Assembly: GCA_903789615.1 (NCBI GenBank)
Contig: CAIFEV010000001.1
Span: 62,001 to 126,000, forward strand
From: an uncultured Lachnospiraceae bacterium
GTDB lineage: Bacteria; Bacillota; Clostridia; Lachnospirales; Lachnospiraceae
Direction of reading: 5' to 3'
DNA length: 64,000 nt
Shown in pieces: positions 31,713 to 39,344 of the stretch (positions are counted from its first letter, which is position 1; each line of letters starts with the position of its first letter). A program made the position numbers and the translations under genes. The notes beneath the pieces were generated by a model, which did not search any database, was not told the DNA's origin, and was given only the letters and a program-made list of their open reading frames with translations.

Positions 31713-31853
31713 ATGATAATAAGTGGACTCAAGAGCCGGATCGATAAATTGCAAGGAGAGATAAGTCCGGCAAAACAGGAAGCCGAAGAAGCAAAACAGG
31801 GAAATGAGCGGTTAAAAGGCTGTGGCTTCTGGACACGGGTCTTTAATCGGTAA
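31713..31853 (+). CDS. Small hypothetical protein (46 aa, charged/coiled-coil-like)
   Basis: MIISGLKSRIDKLQGEISPAKQEAEEAKQGNERLKGCGFWTRVFNR*; not in the supplied ORF list. Confidence 0.4.
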   Translation: MIISGLKSRIDKLQGEISPAKQEAEEAKQGNERLKGCGFWTRVFNR

Positions 31854-31868
31854 AGAGAGGAGACTTCC

Positions 31869-32090
31869 ATGACTGTAGATGAGTATATGGCCCTGCCGTA
31901 CAGATTGGAGATTGTCCCGGATCCGTACGAAGGCGGGTATGCAGCAAGATATCCGGATCTCCCTGGCTGCATCACAACCGGTGAGACGATCGAAGCTGTC
32001 CGCAAAAACGCAGAGGATGCAAAGCGCGCCTGGCTGGAAGCTGCCACGGAAGACGGGTCAGCAATTGCTATGCCAGGCACTCATAAGTGA
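31869..32090 (+). CDS. HicB-family antitoxin-like protein (no HicA adjacent)
   Basis: YRLEIVPDPYEGGYAARYPDLPGCITTGETIEAVRKNAEDAKRAWLEAA is the HicB fold signature. Confidence 0.8.
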   Translation: MTVDEYMALPYRLEIVPDPYEGGYAARYPDLPGCITTGETIEAVRKNAEDAKRAWLEAATEDGSAIAMPGTHK

Positions 32091-32101
32091 GAGGCGACAA
32101 A

Positions 32102-32326
32102 ATGAGCTTTTTAGTGGCTGCTAAGCCCGGAGAAGAGGGCTGTCTGGCCGTCAAAATGGAGGGCGGACCGGCACTTGCTGGTTTGGCAACCTATCTGGGT
32201 CTTAGAACATTGGACACAGGTATCGAGATTATGACAATCTCCCCCCCAGATGCATACGGAGAGTACGAGCCGTACCAGATTGTAGACAGCGAGAAAGAGT
32301 TTATTTGGAGAGTGCTGGACATGTGA
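32102..32326 (+). CDS. Small hypothetical protein (possibly DUF6718-like)
   Basis: FLVAAKPGEEGCLAVKMEGGPALAGL...IEIMTISPPDAYGEYEPYQIV; family call from memory only. Confidence 0.4.
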   Translation: MSFLVAAKPGEEGCLAVKMEGGPALAGLATYLGLRTLDTGIEIMTISPPDAYGEYEPYQIVDSEKEFIWRVLDM

Positions 32327-32344
32327 TAACACCATAACAAAATT

Positions 32345-32388
32345 CCATTAACACCATAATGGGGAAAATACCATTATGGTGTTAATGG
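32345..32388. repeat. Perfect 18-bp inverted repeat
   Basis: CCATTAACACCATAATGG-GGAAAATA-CCATTATGGTGTTAATGG, lies in the gap between convergent small ORFs and reaches into the 3' end of the 32382-32654 ORF. Confidence 0.85.
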
Positions 32389-32654
32389 CTTTTGCGTCCG
32401 GCCATAACGAGCGCCACAACATCATCTTCCGACATTATGCCTGCCCGCTCCGCCTCTCCGGCCATTGCCAACTGGAACTCCTTGAGCGCACGGACAGCAG
32501 GATTATCATCCGGCTTTTGATTCGCCGATCCGTTGGCAAGCTCCGTATAGGCCTCTCGGTTTTGAGCAAGCAGTCGCTTGGAAACATCAAGTACATCATC
32601 GTCGCTGGCAGCTTGTATCTGCTGACCTTGTGACGGGGCATTATTCCCTGACAT
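32382..32654 (-). CDS. Small hypothetical protein (antitoxin-like features)
   Basis: DDVLDVSKRLLAQNREAYTELANG...AGIMSEDDVVALVMAGRKSH; AGGAGGGAATGCT before ATG. Confidence 0.5.
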   Translation of the reverse strand: MSGNNAPSQGQQIQAASDDDVLDVSKRLLAQNREAYTELANGSANQKPDDNPAVRALKEFQLAMAGEAERAGIMSEDDVVALVMAGRKSH

Positions 32655-32696
32655 AGCATTCCCTCCTTATTGCAAATTCTATCACAGCATAAAAAC

Positions 32697-32969
32697 ATGA
32701 GTGAAATGAATAAAAAAGTAAAAATAGCCAAATCCCTGCTTGGTGCGCTGCCAAACGACATGACGCTCGAGGACGCCAAGGCAGACAGGGCGCAGCAATT
32801 GGTCCGTGTCAATATCGATATTACGCAGCCATTAACGGCGGAGCAGGTAAAAATGCTGCAAATGGCCGAAAAAATGCCGATTGTGTGCGACGAGGACTGC
32901 CCGGAGCTTACGGATGAGCAACTGTCCAAATGCCGCAGGACGGCGGATGACAACCCGTTGGATTCGTAA
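32697..32969 (+). CDS. Small hypothetical protein
   Basis: MSEMNKKVKIAKSLLGALPNDMTLEDAKADR...MPIVCDEDCPELTDEQLSKC; divergent from preceding gene. Confidence 0.5.
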   Translation: MSEMNKKVKIAKSLLGALPNDMTLEDAKADRAQQLVRVNIDITQPLTAEQVKMLQMAEKMPIVCDEDCPELTDEQLSKCRRTADDNPLDS

Positions 32970-33094
32970 TAACACCATAGTGAAATTCCAAGTGGCTATG
33001 TGTTGCTTGTAGCCTTGTGCTGCCGATCCGTTTTGTCGTTATTTTGATTGTGTCGGGATGAATCAATAGTTTTTGCTATTACAAAGGACGGAAT

Positions 33095-33391
33095 ATGGCA
33101 CAGATAGGGTACTACCTGTACAACAAGTATAATCTAACGACGCAGATATCCAAACACATCGAGATATTATCTAACCGACTACAGCAGGATCAGGCAACAA
33201 TAGGCAATGTCAACATTAAAAAGTTGGATGCTGCGTATACGCCGGAGCGGGTAAAGATTGCGGAAGCCCTTGAGATCTTGCAGCATTATCAATACATCGA
33301 GGACTTGGATGAGACATCTTTGCGTACATACTTAGATGCATGCACAGATATACTGCCAAAAGATGTGGCGTATGTATTATCCAGGCACTAA
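33095..33391 (+). CDS. Hypothetical protein, 98 aa
   Basis: Open reading frame with upstream AAAGGACGG RBS-like sequence. Confidence 0.4.
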   Translation: MAQIGYYLYNKYNLTTQISKHIEILSNRLQQDQATIGNVNIKKLDAAYTPERVKIAEALEILQHYQYIEDLDETSLRTYLDACTDILPKDVAYVLSRH

Positions 33392-33443
33392 TATGATCCG
33401 TCTACAATACAGTTATTACGACAGATCTGCCGTAGGGCCGATT

Positions 33444-33484
33444 CTGAAATTTGGCAGTAAATCGCATTTACTGCCGAAATTCAG
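33444..33484. repeat. Palindromic repeat P, copy 1
   Basis: CTGAAATTTGGCAGTAAAT-CGC-ATTTACTGCCGAAATTCAG. Confidence 0.8.
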
Positions 33485-33523
33485 TTGTCTGCGCAGCTCT
33501 CTAATTTTTATGCTGCCGGCCGT

Positions 33524-33616
33524 CTTTTCGTCCACCAGCTTGTTTTGCGTCCAAATTCGTGCAATATTGGACGAAAAGCAGAGCGATTGGACGAAAAAGA
33601 AATGAGGAATTTTAAT
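33524..33616. repeat. Dispersed hairpin repeat, copy B
   Basis: CTTTTCGTCCACCAGCTTGTTTTGCGTCCAAATTCGTGCAATATTGGACGAAAAGCAGAGCGATTGGACGAAAAAGAAATGAGGAATTTTAAT. Confidence 0.8.
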
Positions 33617-33787
33617 TTTTTTTTCGCAACGGTGTCTTGATACACCTTTTCGCTCAAGTTTTAAAGTCGATCACTGCACATTTGAAATTTTTTACAATCT
33701 ATTTAGGGCGAGAAAGCCCACGCTTTTAACCGTGGGATGATAGCCCTTTTTTTGCCTTTGTGTATAAAAAGATATATAATATATACA

Positions 33788-34189
33788 ATGGAAAATAAAT
33801 ATAAAAGAACAGCTACAACAGTATCATTCATCAACTATCATATCGTATTTTGTCCCAGATACCGCAGAAAGATATTTAACATACCAGGTGTCGAAGACAG
33901 GTTTAAAGAACTCACACGACAGGAGTGCAAATGCAGGGATATCGACATCATCGCTATGGAGTGTCATGTTGATCACGTCCACATGTTTGTAAGTGTCTAT
34001 CCCCAGATGCCCATACCGGATATCCTGAAATACATAAAAGGTGCGACTTCCTATGTACTAAGGGATGAGTTTCCCCAGCTTGGGAAGATGTCTTCCCTGT
34101 GGACAAGATCGTACTTTGTCAGTACGGCAGGCAATGTAAGTTCTGAAACCATCAACTGGTATGTGGAGACACAGAAAACGAGGTCATAG
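33788..34189 (+). CDS. tnpA: IS200/IS605 family transposase TnpA (Y1 HUH)
   Basis: NYHIVFCPRYRRKIF, HUH motif VDHVHMFVS, C-terminal AGNVSSETINWYVETQ with candidate catalytic Tyr. Confidence 0.93.
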   Translation: MENKYKRTATTVSFINYHIVFCPRYRRKIFNIPGVEDRFKELTRQECKCRDIDIIAMECHVDHVHMFVSVYPQMPIPDILKYIKGATSYVLRDEFPQLGKMSSLWTRSYFVSTAGNVSSETINWYVETQKTRS

Positions 34190-34192
34190 TCT

Positions 34193-35743
34193 ATGACGGG
34201 AACAAAAACACCAAAACCTATGCATACTGTATGCTTAAGACTTGATGCATCTGAATACGAAGGTTATCTCATAGACCGAAGCTTCCATGCATTGTCGCAT
34301 ATCCATAACGTACTGGTAAAACATGCACGGAAACTCCTTATACAGCTGGAGCATGATCAGGACTACCAGCAGCTGAGGACAGAATATACCGCATTTCTTA
34401 AAAACCACAAGAATGATGGAAAACTTTCAAAGACAGATGCTTCATATCAGAAAGAACTGTCAGACAGAATGAAGACCATCCGGCAGGATATGGGGCTTAC
34501 GGAATACAGCTTCCAGTCATATATAAAGAAATGTGCAAAACTGTATAATAAGCTCCTGTCGTCACAGCAGGTGCAGAAAGAAGCCACCCGTGTATGGCAG
34601 TCGGTAGAGAAGTATCTTTTCGGTGACGGGAAGGCAGTACACTTCAAAAAATACAGGGACTTTGATACCATAGGCGGGAAATCCACTAAAAACGGTATGA
34701 GGTTTGATAAGGAGACCTTCTCCGCCGTATGGATGGGTCGCACTTATAAGGTGAAACGCCCTAAAAAGTCATCAATGGACTATGTATATAAAGCACTCTC
34801 TTCTGATATAAGCTACTGCGATGTTAAACGCCGGATGTTCCCGAACGGCAGGCACTACTATATCGTAGTCGTCCTGAAAGGACCGGCTCCAAAGAAACTG
34901 ACCGCAGGGGATAACACCTGCGGTATAGACCCGGGGGTATCCACCATGGCAGCAGTATCAGATGAAGACGTATATCTTGAAGAGCTGGCTCCTGATATCG
35001 GTAAGTATAACAAAGAGATTATAGATACCCAGTATCACATGGATCTTTCCAAAAGAGCCTCGAACCCGGATAAATACAATCCTGACGGTACGATAGACAA
35101 AAGCAATCATGACAGGTGGGAATTCTCAAAGACATATATCAGGCTCGGGAACAGGCTGAAATATCTGTACCGTGTACGGTCGGATTATATAAAACAGTCA
35201 CACAGCAGGCTGATCAATAAACTGCTAAAAGATGCCAGAAACTTTTATATCGAAGATATGGATTATAAGGCTCTGGCGAAGAGATCAAAGAACACTGAGC
35301 GCTCAGACAGGATTTATGAAGTAAAAGCTGAAGACGGCTCCATAAAGCAGGTACATAAATACAAGCGCAAAATACGTTTCGGAAGATCCTTAAACAACAG
35401 GGCTCCGGCATTATTTATACATCTGCTGGAACAGAAAGCTGCACTTTATGGCGGATCAGTAACAAAGATAGCGACGAAAGACTATAAGGCGAGCCAGTAT
35501 GACCATAGCACGGATACCTGTACTAAGGCTCCGCTATCGCAGAGAACCAAGACCATAGATGGACGTACAGTACAGAGAGACCTGTACAGTGCGTTCCTGA
35601 TACTTAATACAGACGATACATTAACACATCCCGACAGAGATAAATGCATCAGTACCTTTGACAGTTTTGTCAGACGGCAGGACAAACTTATATCGGAAAT
35701 GAAGAAAAGCAATATATCCATGAAGCAGTGTTTTGGCTTTTAA
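34193..35743 (+). CDS. tnpB: TnpB-family RNA-guided endonuclease-like protein, lacks the usual CxxC...CxxC zinc finger
   Basis: RuvC-like motifs CGIDPGVSTMAAVS, FYIEDMDYKALAKRS, VQRDLYSAFLI; the region before the last motif reads SQYDHSTDTCTKAPLSQRTKTIDGR rather than CSxCG...CxxCG. Confidence 0.88.
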   Translation: MTGTKTPKPMHTVCLRLDASEYEGYLIDRSFHALSHIHNVLVKHARKLLIQLEHDQDYQQLRTEYTAFLKNHKNDGKLSKTDASYQKELSDRMKTIRQDMGLTEYSFQSYIKKCAKLYNKLLSSQQVQKEATRVWQSVEKYLFGDGKAVHFKKYRDFDTIGGKSTKNGMRFDKETFSAVWMGRTYKVKRPKKSSMDYVYKALSSDISYCDVKRRMFPNGRHYYIVVVLKGPAPKKLTAGDNTCGIDPGVSTMAAVSDEDVYLEELAPDIGKYNKEIIDTQYHMDLSKRASNPDKYNPDGTIDKSNHDRWEFSKTYIRLGNRLKYLYRVRSDYIKQSHSRLINKLLKDARNFYIEDMDYKALAKRSKNTERSDRIYEVKAEDGSIKQVHKYKRKIRFGRSLNNRAPALFIHLLEQKAALYGGSVTKIATKDYKASQYDHSTDTCTKAPLSQRTKTIDGRTVQRDLYSAFLILNTDDTLTHPDRDKCISTFDSFVRRQDKLISEMKKSNISMKQCFGF

Positions 35744-35930
35744 GATAGCAATCCATAGATCATACAAAAGGCGCAGACGTCAGCCTTCCGTCTTGGAGAC
35801 TAGATACCCTGTATCGAAATCCGCACAGGCGGTAAAACCTGAAAACGGTCATCTATATCTTATTCTATACGGATAAGTGATGTTGGCTTTATCTTAAGGA
35901 ATCCCACGGCTTTAGTCGTGGGAGGATGTC
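35744..35930 (+). ncRNA. Candidate omegaRNA scaffold (tnpB 3' region to RE hairpin)
   Basis: Noncoding ~190 nt between tnpB stop and RE stem-loop, the position expected for omegaRNA in IS200/IS605 elements. Confidence 0.45.
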
Positions 35931-36266
35931 AATCAATCGCAAATATCACGGAGCTAAAAAGTGCATCGCTGAAATGGATGCCGGGATTCATGTGTCCGAA
36001 CATGAGATATCAAATGTTGATGATGAATGACGGCCGGATATAAGGTGATTGGGTGAGCGCAGTGTACGAAGTATTATGCAGGGTCTGCAAGAGGTCGCAC
36101 AGGATATCGCCGGGGAGAAAAAGCTTTCTAGGAATACAATTTCCATCATGGCGCCTGAAGGACAGAACAATAAAAAGGACAAAAAGACGAGCGGGCATGG
36201 CAAAGGCAATTAAGCCTGAATTTGCAGCACAAGGGAACTACCCGTATATAACCTTATATAACTTTT

Positions 36267-36307
36267 CTGAATTTCGGCAGTAATTTCAATCTACTGCCGA
36301 AATTCAG
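36267..36307. repeat. Palindromic repeat P, copy 2 (perfect 16-bp arms)
   Basis: CTGAATTTCGGCAGTA-ATTTCAATC-TACTGCCGAAATTCAG. Confidence 0.85.
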
Positions 36308-36321
36308 TTGCTCAGAAAACG

Positions 36322-36453
36322 GGTGGCCTGTTTCCTTGTCATCTTTGCGTCGGCGGTTGTCATTGTTCTGCTGGAGATGGCAAGAGAAGGAATCGGAGGA
36401 TTTATCCGCGCGTAACGCATCAATAAAAAATCATTGTGGTCCGGGGACTGTTC
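36322..36453 (+). repeat. Direct repeat R1 (truncated gene copy), ~92% identical to R2
   Basis: GGTGGCCTGTTTCCTTGTCATCTTT...CGTAACGCATCAATAAAAAATCATTGTGGTCCGGGGACTGTTC; same sequence 521 bp downstream with ~10 mismatches. Confidence 0.9.
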
Positions 36454-36545
36454 TTTTCGTCCAATCATTTGTTTTCCGTCCAAATTTGTGCGATATTGGA
36501 CGAAAAGTAGAATGATTGATCGAAAAGGGAAATGAGAAATTTTAA
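36453..36545. repeat. Dispersed hairpin repeat, copy C
   Basis: CTTTTCGTCCAATCATTTGTTTTCCGTCCAAATTTGTGCGATATTGGACGAAAAGTAGAATGATTGATCGAAAAGGGAAATGAGAAATTTTAAT. Confidence 0.8.
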
Positions 36546-36547
36546 TA

Positions 36548-36625
36548 ATGAGGAATGGTGTAACAATTTACGCAGATATCTTCCTGCCTGCTGACGCGGA
36601 AAGACATCCGGCAATATCGATACCG
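36548..36625 (+). pseudogene. N-terminal fragment resembling CocE/NonD hydrolase
   Basis: MRNGVTIYADIFLPADAERHPAISIPHH matches the family's start (MRDGVxLYADIYRPADAE...PAI), then unrelated sequence. Confidence 0.5.
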
Positions 36626-36717
36626 CATCATCGGATGCGGAATACATTGCAGTCAGACGTTACTGTTGAGGCATCTGGCTGCTTGTTTTGTTTTCTGGAC
36701 CTGATTGAACGGGATCG

Positions 36718-36936
36718 GTGCAGACGTACGAGATGATGGAAGTCTTTACATTGTCAGAGAAAAGAAACAAAAAAATCACATCCATATGCATGGCCGGAAA
36801 GGCACAAATCAAAGGATGCAGAGAAACCATGACCGGAATGGCGGTGGCCTGTTTCCTTGTCATCTTTGTTGCGGCGGTTGTTATTGTTCTGCTGGAGATG
36901 GCAAGGGAAGTAATCGGAGTTTTTATCCGCTCGTAA
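36718..36936 (+). CDS. Small single-TM protein; its 3' part is duplicated upstream (R1)
   Basis: ...GMAVACFLVIFVAAVVIVLLEMAREVIGVFIRS*; C-terminal hydrophobic segment. Confidence 0.45.
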   Translation: MQTYEMMEVFTLSEKRNKKITSICMAGKAQIKGCRETMTGMAVACFLVIFVAAVVIVLLEMAREVIGVFIRS

Positions 36937-36974
36937 CGCATCAATAAAAAATCATTGTGGTCTGGGGACTGTTC
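36843..36974 (+). repeat. Direct repeat R2
   Basis: See R1 (36322-36453). Confidence 0.9.
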
Positions 36975-37016
36975 CGCTTCTTCAGGTGGGGTGGTCTCCG
37001 GATTTTTTCGTTATAT

Positions 37017-37503
37017 TCATTGCGCTTTCTGTTTAAACATTTCCTCAATTTCCTCTGGGGTATCAGCAAAATTATTATCAATCATTGCGCGAATGATTCC
37101 GTAGGTTAAGTAGGTTGTGTCATAGAGCGTGTACCGGACGGAACCAGTGCTGCTTTGCGGAACAATGACCTTCACGAAGAGCTGCTCTACGAGGTGCACA
37201 AGGTTGTGTTTTCTGAGGGCACGGATGTATTCCTGCTCAGCATAGAAATAGCGGACCAGGTGCTTCGTGACTTCAGACTGCGGTCTTTCCGCAACTTTGT
37301 TCAGTTCTGCGTATTTTGCCCATCCGACGATCAGGTGGTAAATAAACACATCATCCATACGATCGAAGTTCCGATAAAAGGCATTCCGGGAAACGCCTGC
37401 TTTTCGACAGACAGAAGTTACGGTGATGTCTTTGTTACTGATCAGCAGCTGTGCAGATGCTTTTTTTTGTCAGCAGCGCAATTTCAGCATTATTTGGATT
37501 CAT
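37017..37503 (-). pseudogene. TetR/AcrR family regulator with frameshift in an A8 tract
   Basis: MNPNNAEIALLTKK | ASAQLLISNKDITVTSVCRKAGVSRNAFYRNFDRMDDVFIYHLIVGWAKYAEL...; frame changes at poly-A (37461-37468, coding strand AC-A8-GC). Confidence 0.75.
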
Positions 37504-37700
37504 GTTCTCCCTCGTGACGTCACAGATCTGGTTGTACTGTGACTTTATCAGTAATCTGGAACCTGCTAAAGTGTATGACATAGACTTACCTGTTTCTGGT
37601 TTTTAATTTGCATGAATAAAAGAGTTCAATCGTCTTACAAAGGAAAAGAACGTGGAATATGCCCGGTACCGTACCGAGCGGGAACGGATGAGCAATCTTG

Positions 37701-37788
37701 TCTGCTCTTAAATGGGTAGAAAATGCGGCCTGTATGCGAGGTGCCGGCGTTCCTATCGAGATGCTGATTGAGTATGTCCGGCTGTTTC
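37701..37788 (+). pseudogene. MerR-family regulator fragment
   Basis: SALKWVENAACMRGAGVPIEMLIEYVRLF matches the MerR dimer-helix region; no HTH present. Confidence 0.5.
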
Positions 37789-37814
37789 CGATGCTCAGGA
37801 GGAGGTTCGGAGCA

Positions 37815-38100
37815 TTTCCGAAAACACGACCTGGGGATACGGAAATCATTTTCTGACGGGAAAGCAAGCATACCATACAGCCGGTTTCTCGGATACGATA
37901 AAGGCGAAAACGGAAAATTTGTGATCAACGAGAAGGAAGCAGAGACCGTAAGGGGAATTTTCCAGCTTTTCATTTCCGGTTATTCCTTTGACGCGATTTG
38001 CAGAAAACTTGAGGAGAAGGGCGTGAAGCCGCCAGCTGGGAAGGACACGTGGCGGCCTTCAACAGTTCAGTCCATGATCCGAAAAGAGAAGTGCTTACAG
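37815..38100 (+). pseudogene. Serine recombinase (large resolvase) fragment
   Basis: IRKSFSDGKASIPYSRFLGYDKGENGKFVINEKEAETVRGIFQLFISGYSFDAICRKLEEKGVKPPAGKDTWRPSTVQSMIRKEK; preceded by frameshifted SENTTWG; no catalytic domain. Confidence 0.8.
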
Positions 38101-38471
38101 GCAGAGAAAACGAATACCCTTTCTGTAAGCGCTTATCCTTTTATGTAATCCAAGCATTATCCTCAGTAAGATCAGTTCCGGCTTATCCTGTGCTGCACGC
38201 CGTCAGGACCAGCCGGAATATAGTGGTATCTGTCTTTGTATCTGACAAAGCAGTAAACAGTGAGGGCAATGCCGAGTCCTTGGAAAGGTGAAACCGCCGC
38301 ACCACCATTCCCGGATAATCACGGTACATCCTTCAATATTGTAAGTTGTCATAAACCACACGTCTTCTGTGATCTCTGATAGATGATTCTCATAAAGACG
38401 GCTCTTCAGATGGTTTTCTTACCAGATCGGAATGCTTATTCTTTGTACATTTCATACGTTTCTGTAGTTAT

Positions 38472-38696
38472 TCAGCTTACCTCATCTATCTCAATTTCTG
38501 GTTCACCAGCCTTTTGTGACTCATACAGTTCCTCTTCCTGGTCACCCATCATTTCCATGATTTCGCCACCTTCATGGTAGCAGCTTAAGTCATAAAGGGC
38601 TGCGTCATTTGCATCCTCCTCATTCTCAAAAACTCTACCATCATCAACCTCTAACCGTTCACCATCATTAAATACAAGATATGCTTTCCACCCCAT
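38472..38696 (-). CDS. Small acidic hypothetical protein
   Basis: MGWKAYLVFNDGERLEVDDGRVFENEEDANDAALYDLSCYHEGGEIMEMMGDQEEELYESQKAGEPEIEIDEVS; AGGAGAATCGT before ATG. Confidence 0.5.
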   Translation of the reverse strand: MGWKAYLVFNDGERLEVDDGRVFENEEDANDAALYDLSCYHEGGEIMEMMGDQEEELYESQKAGEPEIEIDEVS

Positions 38697-38771
38697 ACGA
38701 TTCTCCTTTCACATATTCAGTTTTCGCCATGGAACAACATAAGAATGGACTATACAATATTTATTATAGTA

Positions 38772-39071
38772 TCATTTTTTATAAATTACATTATCTATAT
38801 AAAAATATAATTGTTCTGGTTCAGCATCCGGTTCAATCGTCTTCTTTGCTGTCTGAATCGCTCGTTTTCTTTGCTTCTCCTGTTTAAGAAGAAAACTGAA
38901 GGAAAACCATATTTCGTATACATGACCGTTGTGTAAAGCGGTATTTCTCTTCCAGTGTTTTACCCTGACGTAAAGTGTCGATGACTTCATCCAGAAGAGA
39001 AAGATTTTTTCCCGCTTTTTCATAAGCTTATCGTTTTTCTTATAAGCAGTGGTGAATTTGACGGTCAGCAT
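38772..39071 (-). pseudogene. YafQ-family toxin pseudogene (frameshifted)
   Basis: MLTVKFTTAYKKNDKLMKKR in frame; another frame continues LSLLDEVIDTLRQGKTLEEKYR, the expected YafQ continuation. Confidence 0.75.
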
Positions 39072-39344
39072 TTATTTGTCGAGCGCGTTCCTGAGATCGT
39101 CCATGTTCGTATATCCCGGAACGTCAGGGGTGCGGGAGATAGACTTAACTTCCTTCATGGCGTCCAACACTTTGCGGGAATACTGCGGCACCTCTACGGT
39201 AATACGGTAGGCCGACACGCAGGACGCACCGACGAAGAAATATATTAACTGCTCCGGACATGTCCCTCCCAAGCTTTCCAAAGAGTTCGTTGGCCTGTTT
39301 TTTATATTCGCATCAATACAAATCTGAGTAGGAACTGTAGCCAA
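39072..39344 (-). pseudogene. RelB/DinJ-family antitoxin with compensating frameshifts (ORF still open)
   Basis: MATVPTQICIDANIK in frame, middle in another frame reads KQANELFGKLGRDMSGAVNIFLRRCVLRVGLP, then back in frame TVEVPQYSRKVLDAMKEVKSISRTPDVPGYTNMDDLRNAL. Confidence 0.75.

Larger units (their letters stand above)
33703..35930 (+). mobile_element. IS200/IS605-family insertion sequence (tnpA + tnpB) with terminal hairpins
   Basis: LE hairpin CCCACGCTTTTAACCGTGGG (33718-33737), tnpA, tnpB, RE hairpin CCCACGGCTTTAGTCGTGGG (35903-35922). Exact ends not defined. Confidence 0.85.

Noticed and set aside
36053-36283. ORF MSAVYEVLCRVCKRSHRISPGRKS... as a gene
   Set aside because: Another frame gives MQGLQEVAQDIAGEKKLSRNTISIMAPEGQNNKKDKKTSGHGKGN*; neither has support beyond being open, and the area is rearranged.
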